From contig JAKSNG010000012.1 in NCBI GenBank assembly GCA_024400125.1, forward strand, positions 1 through 52,870: a DNA stretch of 52,870 bases. The letters are read 5' to 3'. A program made the translations under genes and the position numbers. The notes under the pieces are model-generated. The model did not search any database, was not told where the DNA came from, and was given only the letters and a program-made list of their open reading frames with translations. Every line of letters starts with the position of its first letter. The first letter of the stretch is position 1. Origin of the DNA: Paludibacteraceae bacterium. Lineage in GTDB: Bacteria > Bacteroidota > Bacteroidia > Bacteroidales > Paludibacteraceae. Positions 1 through 9,420 of this stretch are shown here, piece by piece.

Positions 1-56
1 TAAACATAATCAGTTAATTTATCAAAAAACTGTCTACCTTATTTAGGAAAAGTCAG

Positions 57-398
57 TCACTTTCTCTTAACTACAGCATACGCGGTAGCAAAGAGAATAA
101 GTGGTATAAGCGGAGCCCCAATAGGTGAGCCTTCTGCTGCTGAACCTGGGTCATCACCAGCGCCCATACCACCGATACGGCGGATATTGGCGCGGGAACT
201 GCTGCTGGACTGGTCGTAGGTGGTAGTAGCTAAATCGCTGACCGCCTCTGCTCCGACTGCATTCACAGGAGAGGCATATTGGCTACCAGTATTCATCATT
301 GCAGATGAATTAGCGCGAAAGTCTTGTGCTTTCACATTAACGACACTTAAAACGGAAAGTGTTACAACAGATGCGATGATTAAAATATACTGTTTCAT
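57..398 (-). CDS. Small secreted protein with C-terminal membrane tail
   Basis: A 113-residue protein of unknown function. Residues 1-24 form a signal peptide (MKQYILIIAS start, cleavage probably after VKA). The middle is Ser/Ala/Gly-rich with an FRANSSAMMNTGS segment. The end is a short acidic/Gly stretch, the motif SPIG, a hydrophobic run LIPLILFATAYAVV and a basic KRK terminus, a layout like a sorting or membrane-anchoring tail. From memory, small Bacteroidales proteins with an FxSTS-like start and a PIGDA-like hydrophobic tail form an uncharacterised family; this is recall, not a search. It lies 47 nt downstream of the giant surface protein gene on the same strand and has no promoter I can see, so it may be co-transcribed with it. 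A surface-anchored partner of the giant protein is only a guess. Confidence 0.75.
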   Translation of the reverse strand: MKQYILIIASVVTLSVLSVVNVKAQDFRANSSAMMNTGSQYASPVNAVGAEAVSDLATTTYDQSSSSSRANIRRIGGMGAGDDPGSAAEGSPIGAPLIPLILFATAYAVVKRK

Positions 399-445
399 AG
401 TTGTACTGTTTCTTAATGATGGATGTATTTACAATATATGGTTGA

Positions 446-3400
446 TTATTTTACTACTTTACCGGTTGCATCATAAATATGTTGACCGCGTTGGATGTAG
501 AGTTGGTCTTCGTGCAAGAACTTAACCGTCTTGATTGGGTTACCATTTTCATCCAACATGTCAGGATTAGTCACATCAATTTGCGTAGGTGTCTTTCGGA
601 TGTCAATCTCGATGAAGAATCGTCCTGCGAACGTTCCCTTGTTCAAGTCAACCGTGTAATCCCACATACTGAGGTCGGTTCGTGAACCGTCTTGCGCATC
701 AATAAGTGTAGCGGACACACCACTTGTACCATCTGGCATAGAGAAAGTGTAAGTGCCACTGGCATTGATGTTCACAGTCAGCGGAATCGTTTGTGACTCT
801 ACAGGCAAGGTATTTCCGGCATATTCAACACCATTAACTACTGAATAGACTTGGTTTGCACGATTATCGATAATCTTGGTTAAGTCCATTTGGTTATCGA
901 AATCGGTCGTCGCGCGCGCGTCCATATATATATAGGTGTTATCTTCGGTTGCGTCACCTTTCTTCAGACTGAGAGTCATCTGTGCATTAGTTATTTCATT
1001 TTCTGACACAATACGACGAGCAGCCACATGTTCTGGAATGCTTTGCGTGTATTGATTCCAGTTGATGCTTCCTGAGAACTGAACCATATAGCAGTTGAAA
1101 GACTTGAAGTTGTAGTCAATAGATGTAACGGCCTCGTAACGCTTATATGTTTCCTTCTCGGCATGGTATTCATAGACAAAGTAAGGAGCTCTATCTAATA
1201 CGCTATCTTTCTCTGTGCGATTGAATTGTGCATCTTTACTAATACGTATATTGCTATAACTATCAGTACCTAATAGACGCCAGTTGCTATCTTGTGCCTT
1301 ACGGTCTTTCTTTTGACAAGTCCAGTTCTCGTACTCAACCCATTTGTCTGCAGCACTTCGGGTCATTTCCCATCCGCTCACTTTACTGGGGAAGTAAAGA
1401 CGTAAGACTGTGGTAGTAATTGTTTTCTTACCATCCACGCAGCCATCACCTGTGCCTTCACAAGGTTCTTCTCGGGAGATTGCTTTCCATAAGCCTTTGT
1501 CATTGGCATCGGAACGGTCAAAGACGAGTATATAACCGTGGCCTTTTTTCAGCGTCTCGTTCTTTCTCATCCAACGCCAGAAGGTTTGGGTATCTTCTAT
1601 ATACCATCCCTTCTCTGCGCGGCTCTTACCGTCATACTCTTGGATGCCCCAAGTACCTGCGGTAGGATTGCCATTGCCGTCTAAGGTGACATAGCCTTCT
1701 ACACCAAAGATACTGCTGATTTCGCAATCAAACGGAACAGAGAACCAATACATAGATTCTCCTGTCTTCTTCGATGAACCATCAATCTCTAATACAAAGT
1801 ACGCATCATTTAGACTGGAGACTTTAGCGGCATTATTCATCAAATTAACTTGAGCGACATTTTCCTCTTCGTGACGAACAAAGAGAACATCCGCATTGAT
1901 AGTTAAATCATCCTCAACATTCAAGTCGGATACAGGAGACCATGCAGATACGATACGGTTGGTCTTGAAGTCATAGATAACGCGGATATTGTATGTGCCA
2001 GTGGTAGTACCTATTGATAATATATCACGTTGAGCAGGAATAAGGGTTTCTGCGCCAGTTATTGGGTCGCGTGTATATCCTAATTGATAGATAATTTTTT
2101 CGTTAAATGCTTTGGACTTCAGTAATGCGTTTGCATATTGGTGAGAACCATCAATCTTAACGTAAACGTTCTTCTCATAAACCCAGTTAGATATATCGCC
2201 AAATTTACTCCAAACTGCGTGAGCAGAATAGTTGGCTTCGTTCAACTCGTTATCACAAGATTTGTCGTTAAAGACATTGTTTCCTACTAAATTGAGGAAG
2301 TCGTTGGAGCCTGCCGTTGAACCACGCAAGATAGAACGCTCGAAGTAGTTGGTTTCGGGGTTGTAGCCAAAACGCAGATTCACACCGGTGCCAGAATCAG
2401 GAGTGATATTACCTGTTCCGTCCGTGTAGTCGCTATTTTCAATCTTATTAGCGAGGTTCTCGTTGTAGTCATTACCGATGCAAGCGTGGATATTAAGGTT
2501 ATCTCTCTTGATGTTCTGAACCCAGTAGTAATCGTAGAGCGCACCCTCGTATGGAGTGAAATAGGTAAACTTATGACTCTCTTTTGTGTAGTTATTCCAA
2601 CCACCTTCTGCACCATCGGTACGGATGTAGAAGTCGCCGGTGTAAGGTGCTACATCGCTCAAACCTTCACCATTAGCAGTAATCTTTGCAGTATAGATTC
2701 CAGACTTAGTAAAGGTAGCAGCAGGTACAACAACTGTTTGGCTGCCGTTACAGATGATACGAACTGCACCAGCTTTTGCTTGAGATTCGGATGAACCTGG
2801 AGCAAAGAAGGAAACGGTGTTAGTCAAATCTTCCACAGTATTGGAACGATAAACCGTACCATTATTCATGTCGATTTCAACATAGTATGCAGTCCAGCAG
2901 TTCTCTCCTTCACGGTTGATATTTCGTTTGCAGCCTTCGCAGTCGTCTGGAGTAATGGCATAGCAACCAGAAGTGGTTACACCTGTAACATCCTTCGTAA
3001 TATGCCATTGCTTATCATTATCCATATTCCATGCGTAGATTTGGAAGTTGATTTTGTTATCGTTTCCTAATGGAATACGAGCATAAACGCGGTCTTCATT
3101 ATTCACATAGTCTTTCCACGTCATTTTCTGTGTGGCGTTAATATCGGTTCCCCAGTAGTGGATATAAATCTCGTTGTGGTCAGACCAGGCTAAGTTGCCA
3201 TACTTAGCTTGAATCATGATGGCGCTGGTTACGTTGATAGTAACAGGCTTAGTCACAGACTCTGCTCCAGGAATGGAGTAGGTGACAGAGATGTGATACG
3301 TGCCGGTACCGGCAGTAGCGGTCACCATGAAGCTGCGTCCGCGTTGGTCGCATGTGATACCTTGGGTAGAACCGTAATTAAAACTAATCGTCAAGTCGTT

Positions 3401-6400
3401 TTCATTCAGCAAAGGATCAATATCCACTTGCGGACTAACTATGACGCCTTCACCTTGTACGGCAGAAACTTCGGGGATGTCACCAACGTAGAGTTTATTG
3501 GGACATTCAACTGTCACTTGTACGTCGTATTTGCCTTTGTTATCGCCTTCGGTGGTGATTTTTTCGCCAATCGTGTAGCAAGTACTATGGTCGGGCAACG
3601 TAATATCCACGGTTTGTTTTGCATCATCTTCGGTTGCGGCTTTGCCGTTATTGAGCACAAAGTGAGTATAACTTGGGTATTTGACATAGAAGATATGAGC
3701 GTCACCTAAGGTGCTGAAGAAGTTATTACCGGGCCAAGCGGTCTCTTCGTGTAACGGATTGGTGCCGTTCTCCCACATGTAGTAGTGGTCCATCAGATGG
3801 TCTTCATCGGTAATGACGATTTCCACAAGACGATAGATGCTGACAGCCTTGGTTGCTGTGAATGTACGTCCATTAGTGGTTGCCGTTGCTACGAAGGTTT
3901 GGCGTTGAACGTTTTGGTCAGGTAAGGTATACATTTTATTCTTTTGGGTTGTGCCATTAGGAACAGTGAAGAATGTCTCTGCGTCGGCACCGTCCTTGCT
4001 GCGAGTAACGGTAGCAGCACCATTATAGTTAGTTGTGCTGTAGTAAATAGTTACGTTCTCAGGCACTTCGTCACCACCCTCTTGTGCCTCGTCATTATGA
4101 CTCGACCATGAAGTAGTTAAGTGAAGGGCTGGAGTAAGCTCACCTTGATAATTGATTGTTTCAGTTGTTGCATCACCATCCTTACCTCCGCTATTAGGAC
4201 GGAAAAAGACTTTAGCCTCGATAGAAGAAGCAGTAGTAGTAATATTGCTAATCGTGTATGTGCGCTCCGTAGAAGCAGCGTTGTCGCCGAATTGATAGTA
4301 GGTTGTGCAACCCGTAGGTGCAGCCACTTCATCAATAGTCAGTTTAATTTGTTCATCCGTATAAACCTTGTAAGCAGGATCCGTTTCGATGAAGGTATTT
4401 ATCTCATCCTCCTTATAGTAACGTTCAACAGTTACATTGATGTCTTCCGGAGCCGGCATTGCAGGATACTCAACGGAGAGTTTCTTGGAGTTGTTGTCGA
4501 AACTAAAGGTGTACGTGCCTGCAATGGTCGTAGCGATGGAACAGTTCTTTGTCTCATTGCCAGCAGTAAATTGAATATTGGTGCAATTGGCCGAAGTGAT
4601 GGTAGTAGCGGATGTCACGCCATACCAACTATCTGCACAAGAGACTAACTTAAACTGATACGTGGTACTTGCAGCCAAAGTAACCGAAACAGTTTGGATA
4701 TCAGAAGTAGCACTTTCCTTGACAAAGCGCAATTCATCTTTTTTACTCCAACTTCCTAATACTGCATCATTACCGACGAGGTAGTATTTAGAAGTTGTGC
4801 TGTAGGTATCCCAAGTACCGTCGGAGTAATATTTGGTTTCGTTGTGAGTACCTGTTTCATCCGTACTTGGGATAAACAATGGCTGACAAATCTTCCAGTC
4901 TTCTCTGTAGGCAGCCTTGGTTTTCCAGAAATTGTCATAGTCTTCTTGATTGCCTTCATTGAATGCAATGTGTGTAAATGATGATGCATCAATGGTAATA
5001 TTTGCATAATAGTAGTCCGTTGAGCCGATTCTCGTCATTTGGATATATTTTCCATTTGCAACGATCTTGCCTTTAGAACCTGCACCTTTACCGTTCTCGT
5101 CCCAATAAGAATCCAGCGTTACATAGACACTTGACCAACCGAGAGTATTCTTGAAGAATACAGTTGGTGTTTCTACAGGATTGGCGGTAACAGTACCATC
5201 TGCGCCGGCGGCAGAAACAGTAAAGTCTGTACCACTACCGGAAACGCGTCCGCCATTAGACGTATTGAATGCATTCAGTTTGTAACCAGGATTAGGAGTA
5301 ACGGTAATGTTTTTCGTAGTTTCGAGACCCACTTGAACAGTAGTTCCCCAAGCAGCATCAACGCCTTCAATTTTGAGTGTTGCACCTTCTTCGTTGCTGG
5401 AGTTGATAGTCACGTCGTAGAGAACCTCTGTCCATTGAGCGGTATAAGTTACATCGCTTGCAGGCATTGTTGCAGGAACAGTTGGATTCCAACCTGTAAA
5501 GCTGTAACCAGTTTTTGTTACTATAGGAGCGGTTAATGTTGCACCATATTTAACAGAACCGGCAGATGTGCCGCCTTGTGTTGTTGCACCTTCTAAACCA
5601 GCCCAAGTTAAAGTATAGGTATTGCGTGTGTAGTTATATGTTACTTCGGTCGTTCCATCACCGTTGATTGTAACCGTTTGTGTGCTGGGAGCGGTGAAGC
5701 CCTCGTAGCTCTTAACGGCAGGAGTAACAGAAGCATCTGTCGTACCGGTTAGATTGTCCGTATCTGCTAAATCATAATCAGTTCCAGTAAGATTTTGTTT
5801 GTAGTGCTTAACGGTATAAGCGGTATTGGTGTTTGGTGTAGCAGAAGCGGTCAAGGTGACAGAACCACCACTAACGGAGACAGTGGCTTTGGCACTTGTT
5901 TCGCTGCCGGTAGTGTAATTTACAGAACCCTCGCCTGATTTAGTCCATTTTTCAAAAGAATAACCTGTCTTTGGTGTTGCAGAAATGTTGCTTGTAAAAG
6001 GTAAGACAGTTTGGTTGAGTTTCTCTCCTGTAACAGTAGAAATACCTGCCCCAGCAACTACATTAAGATTATATCTGCTTGCATCAATGTAGGTTGCCGT
6101 AACGGTAGCAGCTTGAGAAGCATGGAAAGTAATGGTTTGGTCGGTTACCTCGCAGCCTACGAGTGTAATGCCTGTGCCCAAATCCCATTTATCAAATTTC
6201 TTGCCGGTTGCCGCAGCCGCTGCCGTTGCCGTACCAATAGTTACACAACCAGCGGTTGTTGAAGCAGCTGTACCAGATAAGATAGTGATGGTGTATAGCG
6301 TTTCAGCAAAAGTGGCTTTTAATGTACCTGTGTTGCCAGAGCCGTTTCCATACAAAGTGACGGGATTGTCTGTTGTTCTGCTCTTGATATCTGCGTTGCC

Positions 6401-7957
6401 GGTTACAGCCCAACTGTCAAAGTGGTAACCATCGGCAGGAGTAGCCGAAACAGATTGAGTAGTTGCCACACCAACATTAGCAGATGCTGGCGAAACAGTA
6501 CCATTGCCATTAGAAGAGATGGTGACAGAAGTGAGGTCCTCAGCAAAGTTAGCAACAACTGTACCGGCTTGAGTCGGTTTGAAGGTTGTGTTTGCAGTAG
6601 TAGAACTGCCGAACGTACCAGTAGCCGTGCCAACCGTCCAGTTTACGAAGTGATAACCGGTGTTGTTGGCAGCTGTGATGTTACCACCGGAAATTTGACC
6701 CATAGCCGTTGCGGTAGTCGGCGTTACAGTACCACCGGCTGTTGGATCAGCAGTTGCGGTAATGGAATATGTATTTTCGGAGAAGAAAAGATAAATCGTT
6801 TTTGTATCATCTACGGTATATTCGTATGCAGAAGTAGCGTTGCTTGGTGTAGCAGTAGAAGATGTGCCCCAGCCTTTGAAGGTATAACCAGTATTCGGAG
6901 TAGGTACATAAATCTTTGCCGCAGAAGTGATGACGCTTGTGAAATTTGCAGAAGTAAGGTTAGCATCTGTTTCGTCTGCTTTACTTGCACCATTGTTGTT
7001 CAGTCTATAGCGTTTTGCCTTAATCGTTGCAGGCCAATTATCAAATGTGGTTTCAGTATAGGAACTTGCACCTGCTTTTTTTACCATCACTTTGATAGTT
7101 TGGGTTTTGTTGAGGTCGGTATATTTGTCATGATAGTCGCATGTCGGTTTTTGACCTGTTGTACCACCGTTGGTGACATAATACATCGCATCGTTACCAT
7201 TATTATTTAATCCATAGTGCAAGAAACCTGTATATTCTTTCGCTTTGGCAGATACATCGGTTAACCAGTTTGTACCATCAGAAGCTGTTGTTCCTCCTAC
7301 TACACCAAATCCCATTGCGTCACTCCAACTCATTTCAGGATTAACATAATAGAGTTTGGTGTTGGCAATTTTGGTCATCTGATAGTATTTCTGATAATTA
7401 GCATGACCAACAACCAATTTTATAGTTGTCTGACTCCAACCTGTGGCATTGAAATAAATTTTAGATTTACTCATAGTGAGTTTGGAATACCAAGAATCAC
7501 CATCATAGTTAAAAATTTCATTAGAGTGAATATCTGTTTTCCAACTCGAAATGGGTGCTTTTTGTTCTTTCCATGTGCTTCCACTATATAATTGGAATTG
7601 CATAGCTCCCAAACCGCCATATTTTTCCTCATAGGATGTTACATATAGTTTTTTCCCCTCAAAAGTGATGCCAGCTTTAGACATCTCTTTGTTCTGCCAG
7701 TCATCACCATCTCCTTTACGATTAACATTGATTTTCATAGTGTAGTTGTCAGAGTTGTTAGCAGCAACACCGACAACGCGGGTATTATCTGCCTTTGCCT
7801 CTTGGTTGAAGCCAAAACTTAGGGTCAAAAAGAGAAGAAGTAGGGTCGACACTCGATCGAGGGTCATTCGACACTCATTCGACACTCTCGACATCACACT
7901 TGACATCACACTTGACATCGTGTTGGATGTTAAACATTTAAATAATTTCTGTTTCAT
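446..7957 (-). CDS. Giant secreted InlB-repeat (Listeria-Bacteroides repeat) surface protein
   Basis: A 2503-residue secreted protein, probably a surface adhesin or glycan-binding protein. The hydrophobic signal segment STLLLLFLTLSFGF is at about residues 38-50, with likely cleavage after AKA at 56. Roughly residues 360-850 carry repeats with a GYxFxxW core (about 363, 439, 512, 587, 669 and 819), i.e. InlB-type/Flg_new and divergent beta-grasp repeats, with a MucBP-like segment near 720-780. A starch-binding-like module (GNDAVLGSW) is near 1060. The last residues, LYIQRGQHIYDATGKVVK, resemble the tail of the protein at the other end of the window and suggest dedicated export such as type IX secretion (inference). 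The first 30 residues are odd: they are encoded by short tandem repeats, and M31 (7867) would give an ordinary 26-residue signal peptide. No clear promoter is visible in the 66 nt to the Abi gene upstream. Confidence 0.85.
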   Translation of the reverse strand: MKQKLFKCLTSNTMSSVMSSVMSRVSNECRMTLDRVSTLLLLFLTLSFGFNQEAKADNTRVVGVAANNSDNYTMKINVNRKGDGDDWQNKEMSKAGITFEGKKLYVTSYEEKYGGLGAMQFQLYSGSTWKEQKAPISSWKTDIHSNEIFNYDGDSWYSKLTMSKSKIYFNATGWSQTTIKLVVGHANYQKYYQMTKIANTKLYYVNPEMSWSDAMGFGVVGGTTASDGTNWLTDVSAKAKEYTGFLHYGLNNNGNDAMYYVTNGGTTGQKPTCDYHDKYTDLNKTQTIKVMVKKAGASSYTETTFDNWPATIKAKRYRLNNNGASKADETDANLTSANFTSVITSAAKIYVPTPNTGYTFKGWGTSSTATPSNATSAYEYTVDDTKTIYLFFSENTYSITATADPTAGGTVTPTTATAMGQISGGNITAANNTGYHFVNWTVGTATGTFGSSTTANTTFKPTQAGTVVANFAEDLTSVTISSNGNGTVSPASANVGVATTQSVSATPADGYHFDSWAVTGNADIKSRTTDNPVTLYGNGSGNTGTLKATFAETLYTITILSGTAASTTAGCVTIGTATAAAAATGKKFDKWDLGTGITLVGCEVTDQTITFHASQAATVTATYIDASRYNLNVVAGAGISTVTGEKLNQTVLPFTSNISATPKTGYSFEKWTKSGEGSVNYTTGSETSAKATVSVSGGSVTLTASATPNTNTAYTVKHYKQNLTGTDYDLADTDNLTGTTDASVTPAVKSYEGFTAPSTQTVTINGDGTTEVTYNYTRNTYTLTWAGLEGATTQGGTSAGSVKYGATLTAPIVTKTGYSFTGWNPTVPATMPASDVTYTAQWTEVLYDVTINSSNEEGATLKIEGVDAAWGTTVQVGLETTKNITVTPNPGYKLNAFNTSNGGRVSGSGTDFTVSAAGADGTVTANPVETPTVFFKNTLGWSSVYVTLDSYWDENGKGAGSKGKIVANGKYIQMTRIGSTDYYYANITIDASSFTHIAFNEGNQEDYDNFWKTKAAYREDWKICQPLFIPSTDETGTHNETKYYSDGTWDTYSTTSKYYLVGNDAVLGSWSKKDELRFVKESATSDIQTVSVTLAASTTYQFKLVSCADSWYGVTSATTITSANCTNIQFTAGNETKNCSIATTIAGTYTFSFDNNSKKLSVEYPAMPAPEDINVTVERYYKEDEINTFIETDPAYKVYTDEQIKLTIDEVAAPTGCTTYYQFGDNAASTERTYTISNITTTASSIEAKVFFRPNSGGKDGDATTETINYQGELTPALHLTTSWSSHNDEAQEGGDEVPENVTIYYSTTNYNGAATVTRSKDGADAETFFTVPNGTTQKNKMYTLPDQNVQRQTFVATATTNGRTFTATKAVSIYRLVEIVITDEDHLMDHYYMWENGTNPLHEETAWPGNNFFSTLGDAHIFYVKYPSYTHFVLNNGKAATEDDAKQTVDITLPDHSTCYTIGEKITTEGDNKGKYDVQVTVECPNKLYVGDIPEVSAVQGEGVIVSPQVDIDPLLNENDLTISFNYGSTQGITCDQRGRSFMVTATAGTGTYHISVTYSIPGAESVTKPVTINVTSAIMIQAKYGNLAWSDHNEIYIHYWGTDINATQKMTWKDYVNNEDRVYARIPLGNDNKINFQIYAWNMDNDKQWHITKDVTGVTTSGCYAITPDDCEGCKRNINREGENCWTAYYVEIDMNNGTVYRSNTVEDLTNTVSFFAPGSSESQAKAGAVRIICNGSQTVVVPAATFTKSGIYTAKITANGEGLSDVAPYTGDFYIRTDGAEGGWNNYTKESHKFTYFTPYEGALYDYYWVQNIKRDNLNIHACIGNDYNENLANKIENSDYTDGTGNITPDSGTGVNLRFGYNPETNYFERSILRGSTAGSNDFLNLVGNNVFNDKSCDNELNEANYSAHAVWSKFGDISNWVYEKNVYVKIDGSHQYANALLKSKAFNEKIIYQLGYTRDPITGAETLIPAQRDILSIGTTTGTYNIRVIYDFKTNRIVSAWSPVSDLNVEDDLTINADVLFVRHEEENVAQVNLMNNAAKVSSLNDAYFVLEIDGSSKKTGESMYWFSVPFDCEISSIFGVEGYVTLDGNGNPTAGTWGIQEYDGKSRAEKGWYIEDTQTFWRWMRKNETLKKGHGYILVFDRSDANDKGLWKAISREEPCEGTGDGCVDGKKTITTTVLRLYFPSKVSGWEMTRSAADKWVEYENWTCQKKDRKAQDSNWRLLGTDSYSNIRISKDAQFNRTEKDSVLDRAPYFVYEYHAEKETYKRYEAVTSIDYNFKSFNCYMVQFSGSINWNQYTQSIPEHVAARRIVSENEITNAQMTLSLKKGDATEDNTYIYMDARATTDFDNQMDLTKIIDNRANQVYSVVNGVEYAGNTLPVESQTIPLTVNINASGTYTFSMPDGTSGVSATLIDAQDGSRTDLSMWDYTVDLNKGTFAGRFFIEIDIRKTPTQIDVTNPDMLDENGNPIKTVKFLHEDQLYIQRGQHIYDATGKVVK
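7843..7920. repeat. 11- and 12-bp tandem repeats inside the signal-peptide coding region
   Basis: Two exact 11-bp units ATTCGACACTC (7866-7887) lie next to a diverged copy (GGTCGACACTC, 7843-7854) and two and a third 12-bp units GACATCACACTT (7890-7920). In the protein the 12-mers give MSSV-MSSV-MSRV. The stretch closely resembles the GTCGACACTCG array at 47780-47812, including the adjoining TCGAGGGTC. Confidence 0.85.
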
Positions 7958-8023
7958 AATTGTTTATGTTTTTTGTTGTTATTTTCTATTCTTGAACTTG
8001 TTTTTGTAGGGTTGAAGGCTTGG

Positions 8024-8722
8024 TTATAAAGCATCTATTTTGTCACAAGTAGTTATGACATGGTCTAAGCCATATAACAGAGCGGCACTATCTATTCCCA
8101 TCCAAGAGAACATCTCCATAATTTCAGAATAGATATTCCTTGCATAATGGGTATCCTTAATCGTTATCCTATTAGAGCCTTGTGTTATGTATTTTAAACT
8201 TACTGACTCATGATGAGCCAAACGATTGCGGAGTTCATTTATCTTTGTTAATTTATTGAACACATGCGTATTCGTAAGCGAGATACCAACTGGCCCATTA
8301 ACAAAGATATTAAGTCCCTTGTGCCCAAAGGCTGCATGTTGTGGTGTGGAAAACATAAAATGCCAAACTCCAAAATCTAATTCAGGTAATAACTTCGCTG
8401 GTGTTCGTAGGCGTGGAGGCAATTTATAATATGCATGATTTACAATTCCCCAAGTGGTTGCCGTTGACGAATTTATACGCAATCGTCCGCCCACCTGAAT
8501 CGCATCCACCAACCATGCTGCGCCAAACCAACTCTGCATCTCATAATCAATGGCATTTCGTAATGAGATTTCAAACATGCTAATCACAGAAAATAGTTCA
8601 TGAGACAATCTCATATTTAGCCGGTATAGTGTCCTTGCTGCTTGACGATTATTATTGCATGCTTCAAGGTAACGATGAACGCGTGGAATGCTCAAAATAT
8701 GTTCAAATTCATGATATTTCAT
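8024..8722 (-). CDS. Abi-family (Abi_2 / HEPN) abortive-infection-like protein
   Basis: A 232-residue protein resembling the Abi_2 (AbiD/AbiF-like) family, whose members abort phage infection and are thought to act as HEPN ribonucleases. Seen in the sequence: an N-terminal YHEFEHILSIPRVHRYL segment, a helical LSHELFSVISMFEISLRNAID region (about 40-60), and RNRLAHHE near residue 167, which supplies the R-x4-H HEPN motif. Length fits the compact members. It stands alone with no antitoxin or second defence gene, between the repeat-rich region upstream and the giant surface protein downstream. A TAATTTTG box sits upstream at 8753-8760 on its strand, but without a -33 element at normal spacing. 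Target and activity are unknown. Confidence 0.75.
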   Translation of the reverse strand: MKYHEFEHILSIPRVHRYLEACNNNRQAARTLYRLNMRLSHELFSVISMFEISLRNAIDYEMQSWFGAAWLVDAIQVGGRLRINSSTATTWGIVNHAYYKLPPRLRTPAKLLPELDFGVWHFMFSTPQHAAFGHKGLNIFVNGPVGISLTNTHVFNKLTKINELRNRLAHHESVSLKYITQGSNRITIKDTHYARNIYSEIMEMFSWMGIDSAALLYGLDHVITTCDKIDAL

Positions 8723-8760
8723 TTAAAAAATCATTATTTTATCATTTTTTTTCAAAATTA

Positions 8761-8792
8761 TTTGCATATATCAAAAAATTGTTGTACTTTTG
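8761..8792 (+). promoter_or_regulatory. Bacteroidales-type promoter for a short RNA
   Basis: -33 TTTG (8761-8764), 20-bp spacer, -7 TACTTTTG (8785-8792). It points away from the Abi gene into a region with no convincing plus-strand gene, so it probably drives the short terminated RNA listed next. Confidence 0.7.
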
Positions 8793-8797
8793 CGCCA

Positions 8798-8851
8798 TCT
8801 TTTATCCCGGAGGGTTCCTGGCGCAAGTCATACCCCCCGGTTTCGTTTTTT
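8798..8851 (+). ncRNA. Candidate ~54-nt small RNA (promoter plus intrinsic terminator)
   Basis: Starting just after a consensus promoter there is a short stretch followed by a hairpin: CCGGAGGGT (8807-8815) pairs with ATACCCCCCGG (8830-8840), 8 of 9 pairs, and is followed directly by TTTCGTTTTTT. No ORF fits inside. This is either a small RNA or a short attenuated leader. Transcription start and end are inferred. Confidence 0.5.
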
Positions 8852-8853
8852 AA

Positions 8854-8940
8854 TTAAGTCCTTCTCTTACTCTGCAAATCATCACTTTGATTCACGTTGA
8901 TGATTACATTGTTAATTGATATGTTTGCCTTCTGTGTCAT
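8854..8940 (-). CDS. Possible 28-residue peptide (MTQKANISINNVIINV...)
   Basis: An ATG-started ORF of 28 codons on the minus strand, behind an A/G-rich leader and about 200 nt downstream of a consensus promoter (9154-9185). The peptide is polar with alternating Ile/Asn/Val and a basic KRRT end. I do not recognise it. A longer ORF in this frame that runs through the upstream repeats looks spurious, because its N-terminal half is translated tandem repeat and contains the promoter. Whether the peptide is made is uncertain. Confidence 0.3.
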   Translation of the reverse strand: MTQKANISINNVIINVNQSDDLQSKRRT

Positions 8941-9011
8941 TTTTTTCTTCTTTCTATCTTTGCTATTGTTTTGCGTTTCTTTACTTAGTACTAAGCGGGT
9001 AACGATTCGGG

Positions 9012-9055
9012 CTACTCCCGTTCTACTCCCGTTTTTGTCCCGTTCTACCCCCGTT
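9012..9055. repeat. Four 11-bp tandem units (CTACTCCCGTT type)
   Basis: Units at 9012-9022 and 9023-9033 are identical (CTACTCCCGTT); 9034-9044 (TTTGTCCCGTT) and 9045-9055 (CTACCCCCGTT) are diverged copies. The array lies in the predicted 5' leader of the 28-residue ORF. Confidence 0.8.
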
Positions 9056-9153
9056 TTTGATTGAGCATTACTTGGACGAGAGTCGGATTCTTTATCCCCT
9101 AATACGCGCACGTAAAATATGCCCGCGCGTGCGCACATTTGAAAAAAAACGCG

Positions 9154-9185
9154 CAAAGATACTACATTTTTTTGATATGTGCAAA
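9154..9185 (-). promoter_or_regulatory. Minus-strand Bacteroidales-type promoter
   Basis: Read on the minus strand: -33 TTTG (9185-9182), 20-bp spacer, -7 TATCTTTG (9161-9154). It would transcribe the 11-bp repeat leader and the 28-residue ORF at 8854-8940. Confidence 0.65.
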
Positions 9186-9310
9186 TATTTATGAAAAAAG
9201 TATAGCTTTTTTGTAAGATTTCTATAAAAATTTCTATAACTATCTTCGCAAAGGAGTAGCAAAGGAGTAGCATAGTAGCAGCAAAGGTGCTACGACCGTC
9301 GAATGACCTT

Positions 9311-9365
9311 CGGGCGACTGTCGGGTGACTGTCGGGTGACTGTCGGGTGACCGTCGGGCGACTGT
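9311..9365. repeat. Five 11-bp tandem units (CGGGTGACTGT type)
   Basis: Units start at 9311, 9322, 9333, 9344 and 9355. The second and third are identical (CGGGTGACTGT); the others differ by one base. A partial, diverged unit lies on each side. Confidence 0.9.
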
Positions 9366-9420
9366 CGGTGAAAGACCGAAAAAGTCCGCTCCGAAGAAGG
9401 GGGATGTAGGACACAAAGAA

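Noticed and set aside
6422..7210. 262-codon plus-strand ORF inside the giant gene
   Set aside because: Shadow of a repetitive, Thr/Ala-rich coding region; Ser/Arg/Cys-rich with no recognisable domain.
9311..9365. CRISPR array
   Set aside because: Units are 11 bp with no spacers and no cas genes are present.
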